The position numbers and the translations under genes were made by a program. The notes beneath the pieces were generated by a model. The model had not been told where the DNA came from, ran no database searches, and worked only from the letters and a program-made list of their open reading frames with translations. 64,000 nucleotides of DNA from positions 186,001-250,000 of the forward strand of contig JAEYGZ010000021.1 in NCBI GenBank assembly GCA_023409535.1, read 5' to 3'. The DNA comes from Bacillota bacterium (GTDB lineage Bacteria; Bacillota; Clostridia; Lachnospirales; Lachnospiraceae). Position 1 is the stretch's first letter. Every line of letters starts with the position of its first letter. Positions 19,172 through 27,377 of this stretch are shown in pieces.

Positions 19172-19938
19172 AGCTCATTGTTGCCGATGATGAATCCATC
19201 ATCAGGGAAACCATCAGTACCATTATCGACTGGAATTCTTTGAATATTGAACTGGTCGCCGCCTGCAAAAACGGGCCTGAAACCTATCAAATGATTCTGG
19301 AGAAGAAGCCTGATATTGTATTAACCGACATCAAAATGCCCGGCATGTCCGGTCTGGATTTGATCGCCAAGGTGTCGAAAACAGATTTGACCATAGAATT
19401 CGTTATCCTGTCCGGTTATGCCGATTTTGAATATGCGAAGCAGGCGATCGTCTACAGGGTTTCCAGCTATCTTTTGAAACCCTGCAATGAAAATCAGATT
19501 ATCGAGACTATGAAAAGAGCTTCTGCAGAAATAATGAAGCGAAGAAAAATCAAGGAATTAATTCCGGAGACCGTCCTGGCGGACCGAAAGGGCTATACGG
19601 AATACAAGGAGTATATCAATAATATGCTGGATTATGTGGACGGTCATTTTTCAGATTCCTATCTCTCCTTAAAATGGATCGCCGCCAATGTACTGTATAT
19701 GAATGTAGACTATCTAAGCAAGGAATTTTATAAACAGACCGGACAGAAATTTACCGATTATCTGACCAATATCCGCATTGCAAAAGCAAAGGTGCTGCTT
19801 CAGACTACCGGCTGCGAAAAGGTGTATGCGGTTGCGGACCAGGTGGGCTTTTCCAATAATCCTCAATACTTTGTCCAATTATTCAAAAGCGCCACGGGTC
19901 TGACCCCCAGGGCTTATGCCAGACAATTCCACCTGTAG
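19165..19938 (+). CDS. AraC-type response regulator, YesN-like
   Basis: A 257-residue regulator with an N-terminal receiver (IVADDE at the start, phosphoacceptor Asp in IVLTDIKMPGMSG near D54, KPC near 105) and a C-terminal AraC helix-turn-helix domain (SLKWIAANVLYMNVDYLSK...FTDYLTNIRIAKAKVLL). It is short for a YesN protein, which usually has about 100-200 further residues between receiver and DNA-binding domain. Here the receiver is joined almost directly. It overlaps the kinase gene and most likely activates the divergent sugar operon. Confidence 0.92.
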   Translation: MLKLIVADDESIIRETISTIIDWNSLNIELVAACKNGPETYQMILEKKPDIVLTDIKMPGMSGLDLIAKVSKTDLTIEFVILSGYADFEYAKQAIVYRVSSYLLKPCNENQIIETMKRASAEIMKRRKIKELIPETVLADRKGYTEYKEYINNMLDYVDGHFSDSYLSLKWIAANVLYMNVDYLSKEFYKQTGQKFTDYLTNIRIAKAKVLLQTTGCEKVYAVADQVGFSNNPQYFVQLFKSATGLTPRAYARQFHL

Positions 19939-19999
19939 CCGCACCCGCGCATCTGTATTTCTTCCTTTGCCAGCTCCTGAAGCCGGTACCTGACCTGTC

Positions 20000-20680
20000 T
20001 TATTTTGCTGAGGGCAGGAAGGGCCGCAGGGTACTGGCAACATTATTCACCGGCATGGTTTGAAGAACAATCTTGCCGGGTCCTGTTATTACGGTATTAA
20101 AGAGTCCTTCCCCGCCCAGCAGCATATTCTTAACTCCCGGAACCGTATGAATCTCCATGGAACAGGTATCACTCATTGCTGCCAGATAACCGGTATCCAC
20201 TACCATCTGCTGGCCTGCCTGTAAGGTATACTCCACCGCATAACCGTCAATCTCAATAAATGCAACACCCTGTCCGGATAATCGCTGCATAATAAAGCCT
20301 TCTCCGCCGAATAATCCCGCGCCGAGTTTCTTCTGGAAATGCAGGGACAGCTCCACTCCTTGTTCCGATGCCAGGAACGCGGACTTTTGCACGATCAGGT
20401 TATTGTTCGGAGCGATCTCCACCGCACGGATGGAGCCGGGGAAGCTGGAGGCAAAGGCGATTAACCCCTCTGTACCTGCTGCCGTATATTTGTTTTGAAA
20501 CAGGGAATCTCCCGAGAACATTCTTCCCAGGGCTTTGCCAATGCCCCCGTTCGTAGAAGTTTCCATCTTCATATTCGGACTCATCCAGCTCATGGAACCT
20601 CGTTCCGTAACCAGAGTCTCACCGGGATTCACATGGCAAATCACTACCGGCAACGGTTCGCCAAGAATTTCATATCTCAT
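20000..20680 (-). CDS. AIM24/TIGR00266-family protein
   Basis: A protein of about 226 residues of the AIM24 (TIGR00266) beta-solenoid-like family: MRYEILGEPLPVV, VNPGETLVTERGSMSWM, then repeated beta strands with FLASEQGVELSLHFQKK and LLGGEGLFNTVITGPGKIVL. The start at 20680 is preferred as the family's usual N-terminus; GGTGG lies 6 bases upstream. An ATG 12 bases earlier is possible. There is no membrane segment and no known enzymatic role. It converges with the yesN-like gene and lies downstream of the M16 protease gene. Confidence 0.8.
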   Translation of the reverse strand: MRYEILGEPLPVVICHVNPGETLVTERGSMSWMSPNMKMETSTNGGIGKALGRMFSGDSLFQNKYTAAGTEGLIAFASSFPGSIRAVEIAPNNNLIVQKSAFLASEQGVELSLHFQKKLGAGLFGGEGFIMQRLSGQGVAFIEIDGYAVEYTLQAGQQMVVDTGYLAAMSDTCSMEIHTVPGVKNMLLGGEGLFNTVITGPGKIVLQTMPVNNVASTLRPFLPSAK

Positions 20681-20755
20681 ATAAACCACCATACCTTTCT
20701 TCTCAGTCTGCAAGCTTTAGCTGCGTTGCAGCGTATTTATATTTGTACATGGCGT

Positions 20756-22015
20756 TTACGCGCCAGCCAATACCTTCCTGTCTACTTCCTGCAGATTGCC
20801 AACCAGGGAAATGGAGGCTTTTGACACATTTAAGTACCTATTTGCGAAATCAATGACCTTCGTACGATTCACTGTTTCGATTCCTGCAATCAGTTCCTCA
20901 AGGGGTACGATACGCCCTCTGTTCATCAGTGCCTTACCATTCGAATTCATTCTGCTTTTTGCACTTTCGTTTCCAAGAATCAGCTCCGTCTTGATCTGCT
21001 CCTTCGTCATCGTTAATTCCTCCGGGGTAACACCCTTTTTCTTGATATCTGCGATAATCTGATAGATCTTCTTCACAACAGCGGCGGTCTGGGACGGATT
21101 CATAGCCGCATAGATATGAAATAATCCCGTCTCCCTGTATGAGCTTCCGTAAGAATAAATGGAATAGGTCAAACCGCTGTTCTCGCGTATCTTTTGAAAG
21201 AGCCTTGAATTCACGCTCCCGCCTAAGATCGAATTCAGTACGGACAGGATATATCTTTCCTCAGACAAATAGGATATGCAGTCAAAGGCAATATTGCAAT
21301 GAAGCTGTTCAATATCCTTATTCTTTTTGCAGACCACCTTATTATATTCCGGCTTACTAAGCTCACCGGGCTGCTTAGTGCCTTTTTCCTTCACACCGCC
21401 TAACTTTTCTTCCAGAACCTTTAAAATCGCAGTTTCATCAAAATTACCTGCAACCGAAACAATGATATTCTCCCCCACATAATAGGTGTCCATAAAATCA
21501 CGGATCTGCTGGCCGGTTACTCTGCGCACCACCTTCTTAGTACCGGAGATCATATATCCCAGCGGATGGTCCTTCCAAATCCTTTGCTGCAGCATTTCAT
21601 GCACCAGATCCTCCGGAGAATCGTCATACATATCGATTTCTTCGATTATGACTCCCTTTTCCTTTTTCAGCGATTTCTCATCAATCAGGGAATTCTTAAG
21701 CATATCCGAGATAATATCAATGGCAATCGGCAGATGCTCGCTTAGCGTGGTGGCATAATAGGAGGTGCATTCCTTACTGGTAAATGCATTCATATTTCCG
21801 CCTATTCTGGCCATCTCATCTGCAATCTGCTTCGCACTGCGGGTCGTGGTGCCCTTAAAGAGCATATGTTCAATGATATGAGCGATACCGTTATTACTTT
21901 CGTCCTCGTTGGCAGAACCAACATTAATCCAGACACCGAAGGATGCACTCTGCAGGTATGGTAAAACTTCGGTCACTACTCTAATCCCGTTGGATAACTG
22001 ATTAATTCTTGTCAT
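20756..22015 (-). CDS. mlpA: M16 family zinc protease, MlpA/YmxG-like
   Basis: A 419-residue processing-peptidase-type metalloprotease. The inverted zinc motif HIIEH is at residues 46-50, with the distal glutamate in KKEKGVIIEEIDMYDD. The C-terminal half has the family signature NSRLFQKIRENSGLTYSIYS. The start at 22015 follows GGAGGGG; the upstream frame lacks a site. In B. subtilis an M16 protease (mlpA) also lies downstream of pnp, so this is part of the conserved backbone. It is cytoplasmic as far as can be seen. Confidence 0.9.
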   Translation of the reverse strand: MTRINQLSNGIRVVTEVLPYLQSASFGVWINVGSANEDESNNGIAHIIEHMLFKGTTTRSAKQIADEMARIGGNMNAFTSKECTSYYATTLSEHLPIAIDIISDMLKNSLIDEKSLKKEKGVIIEEIDMYDDSPEDLVHEMLQQRIWKDHPLGYMISGTKKVVRRVTGQQIRDFMDTYYVGENIIVSVAGNFDETAILKVLEEKLGGVKEKGTKQPGELSKPEYNKVVCKKNKDIEQLHCNIAFDCISYLSEERYILSVLNSILGGSVNSRLFQKIRENSGLTYSIYSYGSSYRETGLFHIYAAMNPSQTAAVVKKIYQIIADIKKKGVTPEELTMTKEQIKTELILGNESAKSRMNSNGKALMNRGRIVPLEELIAGIETVNRTKVIDFANRYLNVSKASISLVGNLQEVDRKVLAGA

Positions 22016-22168
22016 ATCGGCCCCTCCTATCTTAATGTAAATTTTCCTGCAAGCCATTCAGCCTGCGTTAATATAATCGTAACCCTTTGCTGCCATTTAC
22101 AGGCATAGTATAACCTTTATAAATATATTGTGATAGATTGCAAAATATTTCAATGCAACCTTAATTTC

Positions 22169-22196
22169 ATTATAATAGATTTTACCATTTTTTCAA
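22169..22196 (-). promoter_or_regulatory. promoter of M16 protease gene
   Basis: Minus-strand TTGAAA (22191-22196), 16-base spacer, TATAAT (22169-22174). The leader would be about 145 bases long. Confidence 0.65.
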
Positions 22197-22209
22197 CAAA
22201 CAAAAAATC

Positions 22210-22270
22210 CCGCGAAGCATCCGCATGAAACAGCCTCTATTTCCTGTCAGCCATCCGCTATGCTCCGCGG
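22210..22270 (-). terminator. terminator after LCP gene
   Basis: Arms CCGCGGAGCAT and ATGCTTCGCGG (one mismatch) on the minus strand enclose a long partly structured loop and are followed by a T-rich run, about 40 bases after the LCP stop codon. Confidence 0.7.
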
Positions 22271-22307
22271 TATTTATTCCGCTTAATAGTATCAAACAAC
22301 AAACGAA

Positions 22308-23528
22308 TTAATTCCCTAAACGGTTCTTTAGCTCCTGAATATTCTCCTTAAAATCAATCCCAAGCACAACCGTTTTATCAATCAGCATATTCTGATAGGA
22401 GCCTTCCACCGGGATGTTTACTTTTCGTATTTTATAATCCGTATAGGATGGGACATACAGCAGCAGAGCTATCATCTCACTCTCCGACAGATTTGTCGTC
22501 ACCTTGGGTAAAATCACATCAAATAAGCTGTGCAGCTTCGTCAGATCATAACTGTTTACCTGATTGTGAATCGCTTTCATTACTTTATCCTGGCGGCCAC
22601 TCAGCTGGGGGTCGGCCAGCTGCAGATTACTGTTCCAGGAATAAGCAAGCGCCTGCTTTCCATTGAGATGACGGTTTTCTGACTTCTTTATGAGATCTGT
22701 ATCGGTATCTTCCCCTAAAGCTGCATTCAGCTCCCGGATGTATGTGTTAACCTCATCAAGATCATTCTTTGTAACCTCCAGAGAGATACCGCCGATTGCA
22801 TCAATAATATCAATGAGGATAAAAACATCTACCTGAATATACCGATCCACCTTCAGCTTGAAATTCTTCTCCAGCGTATCTGCAAGAAGCTCTGCACCTC
22901 CAAGAACATAAGCCTCCCCCAAACGATGGTTGCCTTCTCCCGGGATTTGAAGATAAATATCCTGCACGAAGGAGGTAACCGTAACCGCCTTCTTTTCATC
23001 ATCAATAGACAGTAAAGCCATCGCCGTAGAATCATCATTTAATTCCAAATTGCCGTTTCCGCATCCTATGATTAAAATGTTCTCCTGCCCACCGATATCG
23101 ATGCTATCCCCTGCTTCGTAATTCTCTTTTATTTTCTCCTTAAGGACATTAATATCATTTTGCTCCAGGACAATATCCGCAGAGTCTTCCCCATCAGATG
23201 AACCTGCGTTCAAGTAAGGGTAGATATAGGTGGAATAATAGGAATACGGAATAAACGCACCATTGTAAGAGGAGGCATAGGCAGAATTCTTATCCTGCAG
23301 CTCCTCCTGAACCGGTCTGTCTTCCTCCGGTAACTCAGCAGCCTCACCGGTCTCCACATAAGGTGCAGCTTCCGCCTCCTGATCCGGTGAGACAATATTG
23401 ACTTTACTGATGTAATCATGCATAAAGAAATATACCGACAAGCCTGCGGCAACTACCAGCCCGGTTAGAATCAGGTAAGCTATTCGAACAATTTTCAAGA
23501 ATATAACGCTACGATTTTTTTCCTTCAT
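22308..23528 (-). CDS. LytR-CpsA-Psr family protein
   Basis: A 406-residue membrane-anchored protein of the LCP family, which transfers lipid-linked glycopolymers to peptidoglycan. There is one membrane helix near residues 10-32, a variable acidic linker to about 140, then the LCP domain (ENILIIGCGN, DDSTAMALLSID, HRLGEAYVLGGAELL, VDVFILIDIIDAIGGISLEV, HLNGKQALAYSW). The usual arginine of the phosphate-binding PRD motif is replaced (SFVQDIYLQIPG), which could lower or change activity. The start at 23528 is chosen because GGAG falls 8 bases upstream. It lies in the place where a polysaccharide deacetylase (ylxY) sits in B. subtilis. Confidence 0.85.
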   Translation of the reverse strand: MKEKNRSVIFLKIVRIAYLILTGLVVAAGLSVYFFMHDYISKVNIVSPDQEAEAAPYVETGEAAELPEEDRPVQEELQDKNSAYASSYNGAFIPYSYYSTYIYPYLNAGSSDGEDSADIVLEQNDINVLKEKIKENYEAGDSIDIGGQENILIIGCGNGNLELNDDSTAMALLSIDDEKKAVTVTSFVQDIYLQIPGEGNHRLGEAYVLGGAELLADTLEKNFKLKVDRYIQVDVFILIDIIDAIGGISLEVTKNDLDEVNTYIRELNAALGEDTDTDLIKKSENRHLNGKQALAYSWNSNLQLADPQLSGRQDKVMKAIHNQVNSYDLTKLHSLFDVILPKVTTNLSESEMIALLLYVPSYTDYKIRKVNIPVEGSYQNMLIDKTVVLGIDFKENIQELKNRLGN

Positions 23529-23654
23529 ATAGTACTCCATTCTGCCAATATCATTATGATCATTCCTCTTAATATGGTTTCACCGGATTCAAATATTATC
23601 CATAAAAATGCCCTGTAATTTACAAATATCGTAGAGGAAATTCGAGCGAATATA

Positions 23655-23705
23655 ACAAAAGGACTGATACCCGGTATATCGCATACCCGGGTATCAGCCC
23701 TTTCT
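23655..23705 (-). terminator. pnp terminator
   Basis: On the minus strand GGGCTGATACCCGG is complementary to CCGGGTATCAGTCC, followed by TTTTG, about 55 bases after the pnp stop codon. Confidence 0.85.
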
Positions 23706-23716
23706 TTTATTTGGAC

Positions 23717-23742
23717 TGCGGATTAAAAGTTTTTAATCCGCA
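23717..23742 (-). other. perfect 12-bp hairpin after pnp
   Basis: TGCGGATTAAAA and TTTTAATCCGCA form a perfect inverted repeat with a two-base centre, 17 bases after the pnp stop codon and upstream of the true terminator. It has no T-run. It may protect the mRNA end. Confidence 0.8.
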
Positions 23743-23758
23743 CTTCATGATACAATTC

Positions 23759-25846
23759 TTACTGAGCATCCTTGATGCTGAAGCTTACTCTTCCCATCTT
23801 ATCAGGACCAAGGCATACCACCTTAACTACATCACCTAAGGTAAGAACATCCTCAACGTGCTCTACTCTGTGCTTCGCAATCTTGGAGATATGAACCATG
23901 CCCTCTTTACCGGGAGCAAACTCAATGAAAGCACCGAAATCCTTAATGCTTACAACCTTACCGGTGTAATGCTGACCCTCTTCAAAATCGGTTACAATCA
24001 TCTTTACCATATCAAGTGCCTTCTGAATGCTTTCCTTATCCACACCGCATACAGATACGGCACCGTCATCGGTAATATCAATCTTAACACCGGTCTGGTC
24101 AATGATAGCATTGATGGTCTTGCCTCTCTGACCAACAACCTCACCGATCTTGGAAGGATCAATCTTAATCTGAACGATCTTCGGTGAATAAGGACCAACC
24201 TCCGGTCTGGGCTCAGCGATTACAGGAGACATAACGTCATCCAGAATATAGGTTCTTGCTTCCTTGGTTCTGTAAATTGCCTTCTCGATAATCTCTCTGG
24301 TTAAGCCGTGGATCTTAATATCCATCTGGATTGCGGTGATACCCTTATGGGTACCTGCAACCTTGAAGTCCATATCGCCGAAGAAATCCTCAAGCCCTTG
24401 AATATCAGTTAAAATAATATAATCATCATCGGACTCGCCGGTTACCAAGCCTACGGAAATACCTGCCACCATGGCTTTAATGGGAACACCTGCAGCCATT
24501 AAGGATAAGGTGGAAGCACAGATACTGCCCTGGGAGGTGGAACCGTTGGACTCCAGAACCTCGGATACGGTACGGATTGCATAAGGGAACTCTTCCTCGG
24601 TAGGAAGTACCGGAACCAATGCTCTCTCAGCAAGTGCGCCATGTCCGATCTCACGTCTTCCGGGACCTCTGGAAGGCTTTGTCTCACCTACGGAATAGGA
24701 AGGGAAATTATAGTGGTGCATATATCTCTTGCCGGTCTCATTCTCGTCAATACCGTCCAGTCTCTGAGTCTCAGCCAAAGCACCCAAGGTGGTGATGGTT
24801 AATACCTGCGTCTGTCCGCGGGTGAACATACCGGAACCATGGGTTCTGGGTAATACGTCAATCTCAGCGGCAAGTCTTCTGATCTCAGTAACCTTTCTGC
24901 CGTCGGGACGCTTCTGATCCTTTAAGATCATCTTACGAACGGTTTTCTTCTCAAATTTATAGATTGCTTCCCCCAGTAACGGAAGCCATTCCGGATGAGC
25001 TTCTTCATAGCGTGCCGCCAGACGGTCGGTGATTTCTCTGATATTTGCTTCACGAACCTGCTTCTCATCGGTAAATACAGCACCCTCCATTGCTTCGGGA
25101 GTAATGAAATTAACCATATCCTCGTATAAATCCGCAGGAGTATCGCAAACGATATAGTCATGCTTCGGTTTGCCAACCTCAGCTACGATCTTATCGATAA
25201 ATGCAATGATCTGCTGATTTACTGCATGCGCAGCAAAGATTGCCTCAATCATCTTATCCTCAGGCAGCTCATCAGCGCCTGCTTCAATCATAATAACCTT
25301 ATCCTTGGTGGAAGCAACGGTAAGCGCCAGCGTTGACTTCTCTCTCTGGGCAGAAGTCGGATTGAATACCAACTCGCCATCTACCATACCTACCATTGTA
25401 GATGCGGTAGGTCCGTCAAAGGGAATGTCTGAGATGCAGGTTGCGATTGCAGAGCCCAGCATTGCAGTCACTTCCGGAGAACAGTCCTGGTCCACGCAAA
25501 GCACCAGGTTATTCAGGGTTACATCATTTCTGTAATCCTTCGGGAATAACGGTCTCATAGGACGGTCAATTACTCGGGAGGTAAGAATAGCATTCTCGGA
25601 GGGCTTGCTTTCTCGCTTAATAAAGCCGCCGGGTATTTTACCGACCGCATACAGCTTCTCCTCATATTCCACGCTCAAAGGGAAGAAATCAATGCCTTCC
25701 CTGGGTTTACTGGAAGCGGTTGCAGTAGATAACACAACGGTATCACCGTAATGCATCATAGCAGCACCGTTTGCCTGTGCGGCAACTCTTCCCACATCAA
25801 CGGTCAGAGTTCTTCCCGCCAGTTCCATCGAAAAACTTTTGTACAT
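23759..25846 (-). CDS. pnp: polyribonucleotide nucleotidyltransferase
   Basis: PNPase of 695 residues, a 3'-5' phosphorolytic exoribonuclease of the cytoplasmic RNA-decay machinery. Two RNase PH-like domains are seen (1-230 and 310-540) with catalytic aspartates in DIQGLEDFFGDMDFKVAGT near 480-497. The KH domain has SKIGEVVGQRGKTINAIIDQ near 555-575 and the S1 domain has GKVVSIKDFGAFIEFAPGKE near 625-645. AAAAGGAG precedes the ATG. It is normally next to rpsO; here a MATE gene and an opp operon (about 9 kb) lie between them. A structured leader of about 160 bases precedes it. Confidence 0.98.
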   Translation of the reverse strand: MYKSFSMELAGRTLTVDVGRVAAQANGAAMMHYGDTVVLSTATASSKPREGIDFFPLSVEYEEKLYAVGKIPGGFIKRESKPSENAILTSRVIDRPMRPLFPKDYRNDVTLNNLVLCVDQDCSPEVTAMLGSAIATCISDIPFDGPTASTMVGMVDGELVFNPTSAQREKSTLALTVASTKDKVIMIEAGADELPEDKMIEAIFAAHAVNQQIIAFIDKIVAEVGKPKHDYIVCDTPADLYEDMVNFITPEAMEGAVFTDEKQVREANIREITDRLAARYEEAHPEWLPLLGEAIYKFEKKTVRKMILKDQKRPDGRKVTEIRRLAAEIDVLPRTHGSGMFTRGQTQVLTITTLGALAETQRLDGIDENETGKRYMHHYNFPSYSVGETKPSRGPGRREIGHGALAERALVPVLPTEEEFPYAIRTVSEVLESNGSTSQGSICASTLSLMAAGVPIKAMVAGISVGLVTGESDDDYIILTDIQGLEDFFGDMDFKVAGTHKGITAIQMDIKIHGLTREIIEKAIYRTKEARTYILDDVMSPVIAEPRPEVGPYSPKIVQIKIDPSKIGEVVGQRGKTINAIIDQTGVKIDITDDGAVSVCGVDKESIQKALDMVKMIVTDFEEGQHYTGKVVSIKDFGAFIEFAPGKEGMVHISKIAKHRVEHVEDVLTLGDVVKVVCLGPDKMGRVSFSIKDAQ

Positions 25847-26010
25847 AGGTTAGTCTCCTTTTCTAAATGAAATGTAATATAAAAAGCATTAGAGCCGGAG
25901 GCACCGAAACAACTGAAAAATCTATCGAATTCTATCCCGATCAAGCTGCTGCGGGCTTCGGTAACCTTTTCAGAAGTCTCGGGATGTCCTCCCGTTACTC
26001 TAACTCTAAT
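25847..26010 (-). promoter_or_regulatory. structured pnp leader
   Basis: The untranslated leader can fold. ATTAGAG (26004-26010, minus strand) is complementary to CTCTAAT (25888-25894), enclosing a second stem ATCCCGA (25979-25985) with TCGGGAT (25934-25940). This resembles a multi-stem leader that PNPase or RNase III could act on, but no known class was recognised. Confidence 0.55.
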
Positions 26011-26069
26011 ATTATAACATTATTATTCCCAATATGCTACCGTTTTTTTCATGTGAAAATCCTACTAAT
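26011..26069 (-). promoter_or_regulatory. pnp promoter module shared with oppA upstream region
   Basis: The minus strand has an extended -10, TGTTATAAT (26011-26019), just before the structured leader. The 59 bases 26011-26069 align to 33432-33489 upstream of oppA with about ten differences, including the shared block TAGCATATTGG. A good -35 is not evident. Confidence 0.6.
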
Positions 26070-26204
26070 TACCATACCTGACTACAGAGGATCGTTGAGA
26101 ATCCATTCGGAACGGTAAAGATACAGGGATGAAGGCAATAGCCAGACAAACAGAAGAGCTATCTTAACTAACTTACTTCTATGAAATGAAAATTATATGA
26201 TGAT

Positions 26205-26244
26205 AAAAAACTCGGTTTTCGCTTTCACAAAAATCGAGTTTTTT
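26205..26244. terminator. bidirectional hairpin terminator
   Basis: AAAAACTCGGTTTT faces AAAAATCGAGTTTTTT, giving a hairpin with a T-run on both strands. It lies between the opp operon end and pnp, and can stop opp transcripts from entering the pnp region. The rest of 26070-26378 holds nothing else recognised except a small GGGCA/TGCCC hairpin near 26278. Confidence 0.75.
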
Positions 26245-26378
26245 ACATCCTACAGACATCTGATTGCGTTACAACGGGCACGGATGCCCATTCGCTCAAC
26301 AGTTACAGGACTTTCTATTTTTAGGTAATATACAGTAAAACATCACCGCAAGGACAAAGCAAACAAATTATAAAAAGG

Positions 26379-27377
26379 TTAATTTGCTTCACTATTGGCA
26401 GCAGTAAGTAATTGACCAGGATCCTGACAGGTTGACGAAAACTCCTTACGGTACCCCGCTTCCTCCGTTTTATTTGCCCATACAAAGTGTCCCGGTAAAA
26501 TCTCCGCGAAAGAGGGGGTATCGGTGCTGTAGTCATGGATTGATTCATCATAGACGATCAGCTGCTTGTTCCGCTCAATCTCAGGATCCGGAATAGGCAC
26601 AGCGGACAAAAGCGACTTGGAATACGGATGAATGGGATGCAGGAACAGATCCTCTGTTTCCGCCAGCTCCACGATTGTCCCCCGGTTGATGACTGCGATA
26701 CGGTCAGAAATAAACCGGACGACAGAAAGGTCATGTGCGATAAAGAGGTAAGTCAGATCCTTTTCCCGTTGTAGCCGTTTCATCAAGTTCAGCACCTGTG
26801 CACGAATCGATACGTCCAACGCGGAAATCGGTTCATCAGCAACCACCAGCTCCGGATTCATTACCAGCGCCCGGGCAATACCGATCCGTTGACGCTGACC
26901 GCCGGAAAATTCATGCGGATAACGGGTCAGATGCTCAGGAAGCAGACCAACCTCCGAAATCATATTCGTGATCTTATCCAGTCGGTCTGCATCATTCTTA
27001 TATAAGCGGAAATTATACAATCCTTCCGAGACAATATACTCGATTGTTGCCCGCTCGTTTAAAGAAGCTGCCGGGTCTTGAAAAATCATTTGGATACTTC
27101 GGATGATTTCCTCGTTTTCATTTCTTGATAATTTCCGATTAATCTTCTTCCCTTTAAACAGGATATCCCCTTCACTCGTCTCCTTCAAACGTACGATAGC
27201 ACGGCCGATGGTTGTCTTACCCGATCCGGATTCTCCCACAAGGGCAAATGTTTCCCCTTTGTAGATGTCAAAATTGATATTATTGGCAGCTACAAATTTT
27301 TTATGACCTTCGCCAAAAGAGATCTGGACATTTTTCAGCGATAGCAGGACTTCTTTTTTATCCTTGGTCTCACTCAT
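26379..27377 (-). CDS. oppF: oligopeptide ABC transporter ATPase OppF
   Basis: A 332-residue ABC ATPase with Walker A GESGSGKT near 53-60, signature FSGGQRQRIGIARALVM near 157-173, Walker B LVVADEP, and the extra C-terminal peptide-transporter segment (HPYSKSLLSAVPIPDPEIER). This tail marks the OppD/OppF class, and position after oppD suggests OppF. AAAGGAGAGG precedes the ATG, which overlaps the oppD end by 8 bases. It is the last gene of oppABCDF. Confidence 0.93.
   Translation of the reverse strand: MSETKDKKEVLLSLKNVQISFGEGHKKFVAANNINFDIYKGETFALVGESGSGKTTIGRAIVRLKETSEGDILFKGKKINRKLSRNENEEIIRSIQMIFQDPAASLNERATIEYIVSEGLYNFRLYKNDADRLDKITNMISEVGLLPEHLTRYPHEFSGGQRQRIGIARALVMNPELVVADEPISALDVSIRAQVLNLMKRLQREKDLTYLFIAHDLSVVRFISDRIAVINRGTIVELAETEDLFLHPIHPYSKSLLSAVPIPDPEIERNKQLIVYDESIHDYSTDTPSFAEILPGHFVWANKTEEAGYRKEFSSTCQDPGQLLTAANSEAN

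Noticed and set aside
26321..26551. Separate 76-codon gene after oppF
   Set aside because: It overlaps the oppF 3' end in another frame, has no ribosome site and no recognisable protein features.
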